In this document: positions 43,557 to 52,372 of the stretch, piece after piece
How the letters are laid out: the number at the start of each line of letters is the position of its first letter
Numbering within the stretch: position 1 is the first letter of the stretch
Source of the DNA: Sphingobium sp.
GTDB lineage: Bacteria; Pseudomonadota; Alphaproteobacteria; Sphingomonadales; Sphingomonadaceae
Length of the DNA: 64,000 bases
Reading direction: 5' to 3'
Assembly (NCBI RefSeq): GCF_003248505.1
Contig: NZ_QFOA01000011.1
Location: forward strand, 4,860-68,859
Position numbers and translations under genes: made by a program
The notes under the pieces: generated by a model
Seen by the model: only the letters and a program-made list of their open reading frames with translations
The model's database searches: none
Told to the model about the DNA's origin: nothing

Positions 43557-44049
43557 CCGGCCGGGGTCTGCGGCGGCACGGCTTTTCGCCACCCGGATGA
43601 TGGACCGAAGGATGGCCCCCTTCGTTTTCGGCACAGCGAAGGGCGTCCTCTGCCCCTGCTCCGCCGCCCAATTGATCGCTTCGCGCCTAGCGGCAGCATA
43701 GCCTGCTCTCCAGCCGTTATCTTCTGGACGCGCACGCTCCACAAAGGCGGTTTCCATCCGGAAAAGCAATTCCTCGCGTACCCTGACCGCATCGAACCGT
43801 TCCGCCGCGACACACCCCCATATATGCTGCACGGCATGCGGCAAGTGCGCCTCATCCGGGTCCAGCCCCAAGGCGAGCAAAAGGTTCAGCGCCGCGACGC
43901 ATTGACGAAACGTTCGCTAAAAGCCTGTGAATGGCCCTCGCAGCGTCTTGAGAAAGGCCGCCTTGTTCACCGGACGAAAGCCAGCCTGCACTAAAAAATA
44001 CTTGCTGAATTTCAGCGACGTATAATCGTTGGATACGGGCGTGAGGTGT
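43557..44049 (-). pseudogene. Broken open frame downstream of tRNA-Gly
   Basis: This is the only long stretch (~535 bp with the hairpin) without a clear intact gene. On the minus strand a protein-like frame starts at the tRNA 3' end (includes 'SLKFSKYFLVQAGFRP' and 'NKAAFLKTLRGPFTGF'), meets one TAG at 43917-43919, then resumes in the same frame ('TFRQCVAALNLLLALGLDP', 'FDAVRVREELLFRMETAF', 'NGWRAGYAAARREAINWAAE'). No start codon with a ribosome site is seen. Codon third positions are less GC-rich than the neighbours. It may be a degraded gene left by integration at the tRNA, or chance. I do not recognise the product. Confidence 0.3.
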
Positions 44050-44123
44050 TGGAGCGGGTGAGGGGAATCGAACCCCCGTCGTCAGCTTGGGAAGCTGCTG
44101 CTCTACCATTGAGCTACACCCGC
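44050..44123 (-). tRNA. tRNA-Gly(CCC)
   Basis: 74 nt with an encoded CCA. Acceptor arms GCGGGTG/CACCCGC pair fully; the T arm is GGGGG-TTCGATT-CCCCT; the anticodon loop TTCCCAA gives CCC. The outer anticodon pair is a G-A mismatch. Confidence 0.95.
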
Positions 44124-44171
44124 GTGCCTGCTGTCTCCATTGCCCAGAGCGGCAGGCGCTGTCAACGGGGG

Positions 44172-45086
44172 TCAGGCGTAGGGCGCCTGCGCGTCGCGCG
44201 CGGGGATGGCGCCGCGACGACCGATGTTCCAGCCAGCGAGCGTATGACCCGCCAGCGCGGCCGCCTGCGGCGATGCTCCGGCAAGGCGTGCGTGAAGATA
44301 GCCGCCATTGAACGCATCCCCCGCTCCGCTCGAATCGATGACGGTCAGCGCGCGGGGGATCGGTACCATCGCACCGTCGACGAGGCACCCGTCGCCGCCC
44401 AGCTTGACGACGACTTCGCGACCGTCGCCAGCGCCCCAGCGCTGCGCCGCGTCGGCGGCATCGTCCGCTTCGCCCATCTCGACCTCATCCGCCAGTGTCG
44501 GAAGACCCATGTCGCTCACAGCAATCGCACGATCGCGCCAATGCCGCGCGGTCGCTGCATCTTCCCAAAGGCGAGCGCGGTAATTGCCGTCGAACGCGAC
44601 CCGTCCACCGCGGCCCCGCACCTGCTCGCACAGGGACAGCAAAGCCTCGCGCCCCCGGTCGGGCAGGATCGCCAGCGTGATGAGCGAGAAATAGAGAAGG
44701 TCCGATTGCGCCGCCTGCGCCACCATCGCCGCGCTTTGCGGCAGATCGAACATGCGGCGAGCCGCTGCCTCCCCGCGCCAATAGTGGAAACTGCGTTCCC
44801 CCTGCGCGTCCGTTTCGATGGCATAAAGCCCCGGAAGCCGCCCGTCGGCTGCAATGACCAGCGCCGTATCCACGCCTTCCGCCTCCCATTGATCACGCAG
44901 TTGCGTGCTCATGGGATCGGTGCCAAGCGCACTGGCGAGCCGGACCCGGTCGCCGAACCGCGCCAGATGGACGGCGGTGTTTATCACATCGCCGCCATAG
45001 CGCAGATTCCAGCCATCGCCCTCGCCCCGGCTGAGTTCGAGCATGCCTTCGCCGATGACAGTGACGGTGGCCGTGTCGTTCTTCAT
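44172..45086 (-). CDS. kdgK: 2-dehydro-3-deoxygluconokinase (PfkB family)
   Basis: 304 residues. Sugar-binding 'YGGDVINTAVHLARFG' and 'GDPMSTQ'-like segment, then the anion hole with catalytic Asp in 'VIDSSGAGDAFNGGYL'. The DVINTA and 'AFDGNYRARLW' forms match KDG kinases rather than ribokinase or fructokinase. It makes KDPG from KDG, which Eda (28133) would split. The start at 45086 (MKNDTATVTV) has the first beta strand right after; the longer frame to 45179 lacks support. It lies alone, 48 bp from tRNA-Gly, with no pectin or alginate genes nearby. Confidence 0.85.
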   Translation of the reverse strand: MKNDTATVTVIGEGMLELSRGEGDGWNLRYGGDVINTAVHLARFGDRVRLASALGTDPMSTQLRDQWEAEGVDTALVIAADGRLPGLYAIETDAQGERSFHYWRGEAAARRMFDLPQSAAMVAQAAQSDLLYFSLITLAILPDRGREALLSLCEQVRGRGGRVAFDGNYRARLWEDAATARHWRDRAIAVSDMGLPTLADEVEMGEADDAADAAQRWGAGDGREVVVKLGGDGCLVDGAMVPIPRALTVIDSSGAGDAFNGGYLHARLAGASPQAAALAGHTLAGWNIGRRGAIPARDAQAPYA

Positions 45087-45250
45087 GCGCTGTTCAGTTC
45101 CTCCGCCGCTGTTATGTCGGTCGTGACCCGCACATAAGGGCAAGTCAAGTCCGAGGACGTGAGCGATAACATGCTCCATTATGGAACATTGGCGAATGCG
45201 CGAATTTTTGGCACAAGGCGGCCAGCGCGATACGCCCTGTGCGGGGATTT

Positions 45251-47215
45251 ATGATTACTGCTTCACTTGATCAGGCGAGCAACCGATACGAGTTGCTGGT
45301 CCAGAGCGTGACCGATTATGCCATCTACATGCTCGATCCTTCAGGAACAGTCATCAGCTGGAACGCGGGCGCGCGGCGGTTCAAGGGGTATGAGGCGGAC
45401 GAGATATTGGGACAGCATTTCTCCCGCTTCTATTCGCCGGAAGACCGGGCGGCGAACCTTCCGGGACACGCTCTCGACACCGCGAGGACGCAGGGCCGGT
45501 TCGAGGCGGAGGGGTGGCGCATACGCAAGGACGGAACGCGCTTCTGGGCCAGCGTGGTCATCGACCCGATCCGGTCGGAGGACGGCACGCTATTGGGATT
45601 TGCCAAGGTCACGCGCGACCTGACGGAGCGCCGCGACGCACAGGAAGCGCTCCGCGTCAGCGAGGAGCGGTTCCGGCTGCTGGTGCAAAGCGTGACCGAC
45701 TATGCCATCTACATGCTCGATCCCGCAGGGACCGTCAGCAGTTGGAACCTGGGCGCACAGCGGGCGAAAGGTTACACAGCCGAGGAGATCATCGGCCAGC
45801 ATTTCTCCCGCTTCTACGGCGACGACGACCGGCTGGCAGGCGTGCCCGCTCAGGCTTTGGCCACGGCGCAGGCGGATGGGCGGTTTGAGAGCGAAGGCTG
45901 GCGCGTCCGCAAGGACGGGTCGCGCTTCTGGGCCAATTCGGTCATCGACGCTGTGCACGGGGATGACGGCACCCTCATCGGGTTCGCCAAGATCACGCGC
46001 GACCTCACCGAAAGACGCGAAGCGGAGCGCGTGCTGGAGGAAGCGCGAGAGGCCATCATCCAGACCCAAAAGATGGAGGCCATCGGCAAACTGACCGGCG
46101 GCGTCGCGCATGATTTCAACAATCTGCTCGCGGTCATCATGGGCAGCCTGGATCTCGCACGACAGCGGCTGGCGATCGGCGGCGACATCAGCCGTTATAT
46201 CGAAAATGCCATGACGGCGGCGGATCGCGGGGCGACGCTGACCCAGCGGATGCTGGCCTTCGCGCGCAAGCAGGACCTGCACTTGCAACCGGTCGACTGT
46301 GCGACGCTGGTGCAGGGCATGGCCGATGTGTTGCGCACGACACTCGGCGGCGCCATCGCCATCGACGCACACTTCCCGCCCTCGATGCGCAAGGCCCATG
46401 CCGATCCCGCCAAGCTGGAACTGGCGCTGCTCAACCTTGCCGTCAATGCGCGCGACGCCCTGGCCGACGGCGGGCGCATCCGCATCGACGCTGCGGAGGT
46501 GGACGTCAGCCGGGAGGAACGGCCCGATCTGGACGACGGCAGCTATATCCGCCTCACCGTCCATGACGATGGCGAGGGCATGGATGCCGACACGCTGGAA
46601 CGGGCGCGCGAACCCTTTTTCACGACGAAGGGCGTGGGCAAGGGAACGGGGCTGGGCCTTTCCATGGTGCATGGCTTTGTCCATCAATGCGGCGGATCGC
46701 TCACCATCGCCAGCGCGCCGGGAGAGGGAACCAGTGTCACGATGTGGCTGCCTGTCGCAGAGGAAGGCGGCGATGCGCCGCTGATCGCGGTGGCGGACGA
46801 CGAACCGGCAGAAGATCGCCCGCTCGTCATCCTGGCGGTGGACGACGACGATCTGGTCCTGGCCAACACCGCCGGAATGCTGGAAAATCTTGGCCATACC
46901 GTATTCCAGACGAGTTCGGCGCGGGACGCGCTGCGGATGCTGGAAACGAGCGAAGTCGATCTGGTAGTGACGGACCACGCGATGCCGGGAATGACGGGCG
47001 CGCAATTGGCCGACGCCATCGACGCGCTGCGACCGGGATTGCCGGTCATCATCATCACCGGCTTTGCCGAACTGCCGCCCCATGCGACGAGGCGGCCGAG
47101 GCTGGACAAGCCGTTCCGTCAGGCCGACCTTGCCTATGTCGTCGCGTCAGTCACCGCTGCCGCGCGCGCCATGCAGCCCGATGGAGGATATGGCGGGCCG
47201 AGCGTCCGGGGCTGA
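45251..47215 (+). CDS. Tandem-PAS hybrid sensor histidine kinase
   Basis: 654 residues. Two PAS domains (about 10-125 and 135-255) are near copies: both contain LLVQSVTDYAIYMLDP and GQHFSRFY, and both end in ITRDLTERR or VTRDLTERR. A kinase core follows (His in 'GVAHDFNNLLAV', N box 'AVNARDAL', 'FFTTKGVGKGTGLGLS') and then a receiver (Asp in 'LVVTDHAMPG', Lys in 'RLDKPFRQ'). No membrane helix, so it senses a cytoplasmic signal. No NCRFLQ motif, so it is not a LOV sensor. ATG 45251 is preferred over GTG 45239. A TCCAT-T-ATGGA dyad (45175-45185) lies in the divergent gap with kdgK. It has no cognate regulator beside it. Confidence 0.9.
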   Translation: MITASLDQASNRYELLVQSVTDYAIYMLDPSGTVISWNAGARRFKGYEADEILGQHFSRFYSPEDRAANLPGHALDTARTQGRFEAEGWRIRKDGTRFWASVVIDPIRSEDGTLLGFAKVTRDLTERRDAQEALRVSEERFRLLVQSVTDYAIYMLDPAGTVSSWNLGAQRAKGYTAEEIIGQHFSRFYGDDDRLAGVPAQALATAQADGRFESEGWRVRKDGSRFWANSVIDAVHGDDGTLIGFAKITRDLTERREAERVLEEAREAIIQTQKMEAIGKLTGGVAHDFNNLLAVIMGSLDLARQRLAIGGDISRYIENAMTAADRGATLTQRMLAFARKQDLHLQPVDCATLVQGMADVLRTTLGGAIAIDAHFPPSMRKAHADPAKLELALLNLAVNARDALADGGRIRIDAAEVDVSREERPDLDDGSYIRLTVHDDGEGMDADTLERAREPFFTTKGVGKGTGLGLSMVHGFVHQCGGSLTIASAPGEGTSVTMWLPVAEEGGDAPLIAVADDEPAEDRPLVILAVDDDDLVLANTAGMLENLGHTVFQTSSARDALRMLETSEVDLVVTDHAMPGMTGAQLADAIDALRPGLPVIIITGFAELPPHATRRPRLDKPFRQADLAYVVASVTAAARAMQPDGGYGGPSVRG

Positions 47216-47317
47216 ACGCCGCCAAGCCCGATTTAGGGCGCTCCAAGGGTTGCAACGGCGCGGCAGTTCGTCGAAGGGGGTCCCACCCCTCCCCACCCGA
47301 CGATCCTGAAGGGCCGC

Positions 47318-48202
47318 ATGGACACGCCGACACTTCCGACGCCGACATCGCATTTCTTCACGTCGCTGCGCACCCGGCTGCATTATCTGGACTGGGGCAA
47401 TCCGTCCGCGCCGACCGTGATCCTCGTCCATGGCGGTTTCGACCATGCGCACAGCTGGGACTGGACGGCGCGGGCGCTGGCGCGGGACCATCATGTCGTG
47501 GCGCTCGATCTGCGCGGGCATGGCGACAGCGGCTGGGCGGCGGACGGCACCTATTCGATGGCGAATTTCGTCTACGATCTCGCGCTGCTGGTCGACCTTC
47601 TCGACCGCGCCCCGGTAGCAATCGTCGGGCACTCGCTCGGCGGCTCTGTATCCCTGCGCTATGCAGGGCTGTTCCCCGATAAGGTGCGGCGCCTCGTCGC
47701 GATAGAGGGGCTGGGGATGTCGCCTGCCGCCATGCGGGAAAAGGCCGACAAGCCCGCGCCCGAACGCTGGGCCGGCTGGATCGCCGAACGCCGCCGGAAG
47801 GCCGGACGTGTCGCTCGCTGTTACCCCACCATCGAGGCGGCAGTGGGCCGGATGCAGGAACGCAACGAGCAGCTAACCCTGGAACAGGCGCTGCACCTCA
47901 CCAACCATGGCGTCAACCGCAACGAGGACGGAAGCTATAGCTGGAAGTTCGACCCCTGCCTCAGCGTCATGCCGCCGCAGGAGAAAGTCGACGAACAGCT
48001 GCCGGAATTCTGGTCGCGCGTGACCTGCCCCACCCTGTTGTGCCTCGGCGCCAACAGCTGGGCGTCAAACCCGGCGAGCGACGGACGCATGGCGCATTTC
48101 CAGGATGCGAAGCTGGTCGAGTTCGCCGATGCCGGCCATTGGCTGCACCACGACCAGTTCGACCGCTTCATCGCTGAGCTAGGCGATTTTCTGCGCGCCT
48201 AG
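47318..48202 (+). CDS. Alpha/beta hydrolase
   Basis: 294 residues. Oxyanion strand 'VILVHGGFDHAHSWDW', nucleophile elbow 'VGHSLGGSVSLR' (Ser), and the late His in 'DAGHWLHHDQ'. The first strand 'RLHYLDWGNPSAPTV' fits the epoxide-hydrolase/MhpC-like branch. The substrate is unknown. It overlaps the convergent nitronate monooxygenase gene by 24 bp. Confidence 0.85.
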   Translation: MDTPTLPTPTSHFFTSLRTRLHYLDWGNPSAPTVILVHGGFDHAHSWDWTARALARDHHVVALDLRGHGDSGWAADGTYSMANFVYDLALLVDLLDRAPVAIVGHSLGGSVSLRYAGLFPDKVRRLVAIEGLGMSPAAMREKADKPAPERWAGWIAERRRKAGRVARCYPTIEAAVGRMQERNEQLTLEQALHLTNHGVNRNEDGSYSWKFDPCLSVMPPQEKVDEQLPEFWSRVTCPTLLCLGANSWASNPASDGRMAHFQDAKLVEFADAGHWLHHDQFDRFIAELGDFLRA

Positions 48203-49123
48203 ACCGGCGATGGCCGCCGCATAGTCTTTTTTGAGGTCGGCGATGAAATCGGCGGCGGGCTGCACTTGGTCGATCACGCCGATGCCCTGCCCGCAGCCCC
48301 ACACGTCGCGCCACGCCTTCTTGTCGCCGCCGGTCATGCTGGCGAAATCCATGTCCTTCGCTTCAGGCAGATGATCGGGATCGAGCCCCGCCGCGACGAT
48401 ACTGGGGCGCAGATAATTGCCATGAACACCGGTGAAGACATCGGAATAGAGAATATCGTCGGCATGGCTGTCCACGATCATTCGCTTGTAACCCGCGTCG
48501 GCATTGGCTTCGACTGTCGCAATGAACGGCGACCCCATATAGGCAAGGTCCGCGCCCATCATCTGCGCCGCCGCGATGGCGCGCCCGGTCGCGATGGAGC
48601 CCGACAGCGCGAGCGGGCCGTCGAACCACCGGCGGATCTCCTGCACCAGCGCGAAGGGCGACAGAGTGCCCGCATGCCCGCCCGCCCCGGCTGCTACCGC
48701 GATGAGGCCATCGGCCCCCTTCTCGATCGCCTTGCGCGCGAAACGGTCGTCGATGACGTCATGCAGCACGATCCCGCCATAGCTGTGCACTGCCTCGTTC
48801 ACATCCTCCCGCGCACCGAGCGAGGTGATGACGATGGGCACGCGATACTGGACGCAAAGCTTCAGATCCTCTTCCAGCCGGGGATTGGACCGATGGACGA
48901 TGAGGTTGACCGCGAAGGGCGCATCGGCATCGGTCAATTCCGACTGGAGCCGTTGCAGCCATTGTTCGAAGACACCCGAAGGCCGGGCGTTGAGCGAGGG
49001 GAAAGAACCGACCACGCCTGCCCGGCATTGCGCGATCACCAGTTCCGGCTGCGAAATGATGAACATCGGTGAGCCGATGAGCGGCAGGGCCAGACGATCC
49101 TTCAACAGCGACGGCAGGGTCAT
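48179..49123 (-). CDS. Nitronate monooxygenase family protein
   Basis: 314 residues, FMN TIM barrel (2-nitropropane dioxygenase family). 'LIGSPMFIISQPELV' starts the barrel, 'VAAGAGGHAGTLSPFAL' carries the catalytic His loop, and 'ALSGSIATGRAIAAA' with 'GADLAYMGSPFIAT' binds the phosphate. Such enzymes oxidise alkyl nitronates, often the detoxification of 3-nitropropionate. ATG 49123 is used; 49162 adds 13 residues without homologous look. Confidence 0.88.
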   Translation of the reverse strand: MTLPSLLKDRLALPLIGSPMFIISQPELVIAQCRAGVVGSFPSLNARPSGVFEQWLQRLQSELTDADAPFAVNLIVHRSNPRLEEDLKLCVQYRVPIVITSLGAREDVNEAVHSYGGIVLHDVIDDRFARKAIEKGADGLIAVAAGAGGHAGTLSPFALVQEIRRWFDGPLALSGSIATGRAIAAAQMMGADLAYMGSPFIATVEANADAGYKRMIVDSHADDILYSDVFTGVHGNYLRPSIVAAGLDPDHLPEAKDMDFASMTGGDKKAWRDVWGCGQGIGVIDQVQPAADFIADLKKDYAAAIAGLGAQKIA

Positions 49124-49260
49124 GACGATGCTTTCCTCTCCTGTTCGACGCGGCGCTAACATCAGTCAAAGCGCCCGAAAAGCGGTAATTTCAACTGTAT
49201 TGATATGGCAACACACCACTGCTATCTTGCCGGCTGAACGAAGTCCGGGGTGGAGGATGA

Positions 49261-50319
49261 ATGTATAGCGAAAGCGACTTGCAGGATGCCGTAGCGGCGG
49301 GCGCGATCCCGGCGCAGGCGGCACAGGCTCTGCGCGATCATGTGGCGCGCCTGCGGGCGAGCCCGCTGGTGGACGAGGAGCAGTTCCGCCTGCTGACCGG
49401 CTTCAACGACATCTTCGTGTCGATCGCGGGGATCATCCTGCTGGTCGCGCTGGGGTGGCTGGGCAACAGCCTGCGATTCGGCATTGCCGATCGCCAGCCC
49501 GCCTTCATGTCGGGCGTTCTGGTCGCGGCGGCGAGTTGGGGGTTGGCCGAATATTTTACGCGCAGACGACGGATGGCACTGCCCTCCATCCTGCTGCTGG
49601 CGGGATTTGTGGGAGGCGTTGCGCTGGCCCTGATCGCAATCGTCGCGCAGATCGCGCCCGATGTCGGGGACAGCATCGCGTCGCTGATCGCATCGGCGGT
49701 CGCCGCGTGCTGCGCCCTTGCCGCGTGGCTGCACTGGCGACGGTTCATGGTGCCTATCACCGTCGCGGCGGGATCGGCGGCGGCGGCCGGCGTGGTCGGT
49801 GGCCTCGTCATGGCGGCCGCGCCGGGGTTCGCCCCCTTGCCGTTCCTCCTGATACTTGCGGCGGGCATCGCGCTGTTCGCGTTCGCCATGTGGTGGGACA
49901 TGAGCGACCGCGCGCGTTTGACGCGCCGCTCCGACGTCGCATTCTGGCTGCATCTGGCCGCAGCGCCCATGATCGCGCATTCGCTGTTTCATCTGCTGGG
50001 CGTGCTGGACGGCGGCGAGATCGGCGGCGGTCGCGCGCTGATGGTGATCGCGCTCTATGTTGCGTTCGGCGTCGTTGCGCTCGCGATAGACCGGCGCGCG
50101 TTGCTGGTGTCGAGCCTCGCCTACGTGCTTTATGCGCTCTATGCACTGTTTCGTCATGCAGGCGCGGTGGAACTGTCGTGGGCGCTGACGGCGCTGGTGA
50201 TCGGATCGGCGCTGCTGCTGCTGTCGGCGCTCTGGCACAATGCGCGGGCGATGGTGGTGCACAGCCTCCCCGAAAGCATATCGGCACGCCTGCCGTATCT
50301 CGACCGGGCCGTCGCCTGA
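49261..50319 (+). CDS. DUF2157 membrane protein
   Basis: 352 residues. A soluble head of ~45 residues ('YSESDLQDAVAAGAIPAQ') precedes about 10-11 hydrophobic helices. Layout and head match DUF2157 proteins; function unknown. It ends 26 bp from the convergent DUF2794 gene. Confidence 0.75.
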   Translation: MYSESDLQDAVAAGAIPAQAAQALRDHVARLRASPLVDEEQFRLLTGFNDIFVSIAGIILLVALGWLGNSLRFGIADRQPAFMSGVLVAAASWGLAEYFTRRRRMALPSILLLAGFVGGVALALIAIVAQIAPDVGDSIASLIASAVAACCALAAWLHWRRFMVPITVAAGSAAAAGVVGGLVMAAAPGFAPLPFLLILAAGIALFAFAMWWDMSDRARLTRRSDVAFWLHLAAAPMIAHSLFHLLGVLDGGEIGGGRALMVIALYVAFGVVALAIDRRALLVSSLAYVLYALYALFRHAGAVELSWALTALVIGSALLLLSALWHNARAMVVHSLPESISARLPYLDRAVA

Positions 50320-50344
50320 TTCCGCTAACGACGACTGCTGCGAG

Positions 50345-50683
50345 TCAGTCCTCGACGATGCGCAGCAGTTTGCGTTCGACGGGCGCCAGCACGCCTTGAA
50401 GCTCCTGCCCGCGTTTCAACACCTGACCGCTCTCACCCACGAGCGCCCACATGCCCTGCCGATGCCGCAGCGACGGGCGCTTCTCGATGCGATATTCGGG
50501 ACGCTCGGCGGTGCGGCGAAAGGCGGAGAACACGGCAGCCTCCCGCCCCATGTCCATCGCATAGTCCCGCCAGTGACCCGCCGCCACCATGCGGCCGTAC
50601 AGGTCGAGGATACGCTGCAACTCCAACCGGTCGAACCCGACCTGACCGGCACCGTGGCGGGGAAACGGGGTGACATTGTTCAT
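50345..50683 (-). CDS. DUF2794 protein
   Basis: 112 residues. 'VGFDRLELQRILDLYGRMV' and 'WRDYAMDMGREAAVFSAFRR' are the conserved blocks of this alphaproteobacterial family. Soluble, no predicted membrane helix. Function is unknown. The ATG overlaps the serine acetyltransferase stop by one base, suggesting joint expression. Confidence 0.85.
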   Translation of the reverse strand: MNNVTPFPRHGAGQVGFDRLELQRILDLYGRMVAAGHWRDYAMDMGREAAVFSAFRRTAERPEYRIEKRPSLRHRQGMWALVGESGQVLKRGQELQGVLAPVERKLLRIVED

Positions 50684-51399
50684 CAGCGCAGGCCATGCTC
50701 CCTCATCGGCATCGGTTCATGGCCGGACGGCGCGCTCCCGCGCCGCTCCGCCATGAGTTCGGACAGGCGCGCCTGCAACCGCTCGACCTCGCACTGGAGC
50801 AGTTCCAGCTTCTGCTTTTCCGGGTCGAAACAATCCGAACAGGGCGTTCCATAAGGCACGAAGTCGCGCTGGTAGGCCGTCACGTCGACCAGCATGGCGC
50901 GCGCCGGGATGCCGACCATCGTTGCGCCTTCCGCTACATCCTTGGTCACCACCGCGTTTGCGCCCACGCGCGCCCGCGCGCCGACCTGGATCGGGCCCAG
51001 GACCTGCGCGCCCGACCCCACGATCACGCCATCGTGCAGCGTGGGGTGGCGCTTTCCCGCAATGCCGTTTGCCGGATCGGTGCCGCCCAGCGTAACGTTC
51101 TGGTACAGCGTCACGTCGTCGCCGATTTCCGCCGTCTCCCCGATCACGGTAAAGCCGTGGTCGATGAAGAAACGCTTGCCGATCCGTGCGCCGGGATGAA
51201 TGTCGTTGCCCGTCAGGAACCGAGAGGCGTGGTTGACCACCCGCGCCAGAAAAAAGAGCCGCGCGCGGTACAACCGATGCGCCACGCGATGAAAGGCCAG
51301 CGACCAGACGCCCGGATACAGAAGAATCTCCGCGCGGGAACGCGGGGCGGGATCGCGGCTTTTGACCGAATCCAGATACGTAATAAGGTTGCGGATCAT
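50683..51399 (-). CDS. epsC: Serine O-acetyltransferase, EpsC type
   Basis: 238 residues. A short helical N terminus is followed by hexapeptide repeats from 'NDIHPGARIGKRFFIDHG' through 'VIGSGAQVLG'-like turns and 'VVTKDVAEGATMVGIPAR'. The active-site His is in 'FIDHGFTVIGE'. It acetylates serine for cysteine synthesis. The C-terminal tail has CSDC and a charged coiled-coil (KLELLQCEVERLQARLSELM). It is divergent from the TauE/SafE gene; an inverted repeat lies between. Confidence 0.9.
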   Translation of the reverse strand: MIRNLITYLDSVKSRDPAPRSRAEILLYPGVWSLAFHRVAHRLYRARLFFLARVVNHASRFLTGNDIHPGARIGKRFFIDHGFTVIGETAEIGDDVTLYQNVTLGGTDPANGIAGKRHPTLHDGVIVGSGAQVLGPIQVGARARVGANAVVTKDVAEGATMVGIPARAMLVDVTAYQRDFVPYGTPCSDCFDPEKQKLELLQCEVERLQARLSELMAERRGSAPSGHEPMPMREHGLR

Positions 51400-51430
51400 C
51401 CCTGAAGTCCAGACCGTTTATGAGCGATCC

Positions 51431-51454
51431 ATATAAGGGAGCTTCGCCTTATAT
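51431..51454. promoter_or_regulatory. 8-bp inverted repeat in the epsC/TauE gap
   Basis: ATATAAGG-N8-CCTTATAT is a perfect dyad 32 bp from the epsC start and 106 bp from the TauE/SafE start, in the only gap between two sulfur-linked genes. It suits a dimeric operator for either promoter. A single ATAAGGG half recurs near 51494. The regulator is unknown; a hairpin in the RNA is the alternative. Confidence 0.45.
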
Positions 51455-51559
51455 TCCAGACGAAGCGAAATCCGGGCTTTTCCGCCCACAAATAAGGGTT
51501 GCTTGCTCATCGTGGCCTTCCCTATCAATGCGATAGACAAATATGAAGAAGGGTGCCGG

Positions 51560-52324
51560 ATGATCGACATGTTCTTGGCGAATTTCGACGATCTCTGGCC
51601 GTTTATCCTTATCGGCTTCGGGGCGCAGGTGATCGACGGAGCGCTCGGCATGGCATTCGGCGTCATTTCCAGCACGCTGCTGCTCACCATGGGCGTGCCG
51701 CCGAACCGCGCGTCAGCGAGCGTCCATCTGGCCGAAACCTTCACCACCGGCGTGTCCGCGATCAGCCACATCCTGCATCGCAATGTGGACTGGAAACTGT
51801 TCGCGCGGCTCATCATCCCCGGCGTGGTCGGGGGCGTGACGGGGGCCTATGTCCTTTCCAATATCGACGGATCGGTCATCAAGCCTTTCATCCTCCTCTA
51901 CCTGACGGCGATCGGCCTCTATCTGTTGTGGCGCGGTTTCCACCTGCCGCCCAAGCAGCGGGACCCCCGACTGGTCGCGCCGCTGGGCGTCGCGGGCGGC
52001 TTTCTGGACGCGACGGGCGGCGGCGGATGGGGGCCGATCGTCACGTCGAACCTGCTGCTTCAGGGATCGAGTCCGCGCCACACCATCGGCACTGTCAACA
52101 CCGTCGAATTCTTCCTCACCAGTTCGATCAGCCTCGCCTTCCTGATTCATCTGGGCTGGGAAAGCTTTACGACATACACCGTCGGCCTGCTGATCGGCGG
52201 CGTCATCGCCGCGCCCTTCGGCGCGATGCTGGCGCGCCATATGGCCCCGCGCGTGCTTTTCACGGCGGTGGGCGTCATCCTGACCGCGACATCGCTGTTC
52301 GGTGTCGTCAAATGGCTTGGATGA
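51560..52324 (+). CDS. TauE/SafE-family anion permease
   Basis: 254 residues, about eight hydrophobic helices in two halves. 'FGAQVIDGALGMAFGVIS' and 'FLDATGGGGWGPIVTSNLL' are the two signature segments of the family. Members export sulfite, sulfoacetate or related anions. Neighbouring serine acetyltransferase supports a sulfur role. ATG 51560 (MIDMFLANFDD) is chosen over 51503. Followed after 48 bp by oxyR. Confidence 0.85.
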   Translation: MIDMFLANFDDLWPFILIGFGAQVIDGALGMAFGVISSTLLLTMGVPPNRASASVHLAETFTTGVSAISHILHRNVDWKLFARLIIPGVVGGVTGAYVLSNIDGSVIKPFILLYLTAIGLYLLWRGFHLPPKQRDPRLVAPLGVAGGFLDATGGGGWGPIVTSNLLLQGSSPRHTIGTVNTVEFFLTSSISLAFLIHLGWESFTTYTVGLLIGGVIAAPFGAMLARHMAPRVLFTAVGVILTATSLFGVVKWLG

Positions 52325-52372
52325 ATCGAAACGGACGCTTATGTGCGCCGCGTTGATCGAGGAAGCCGATAA

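Noticed and set aside
42858..43880. 340-codon minus-strand frame as one intact gene
   Set aside because: More than half is antisense to regA. Only the part beyond regA looks protein-like and is reported as a low-confidence remnant.
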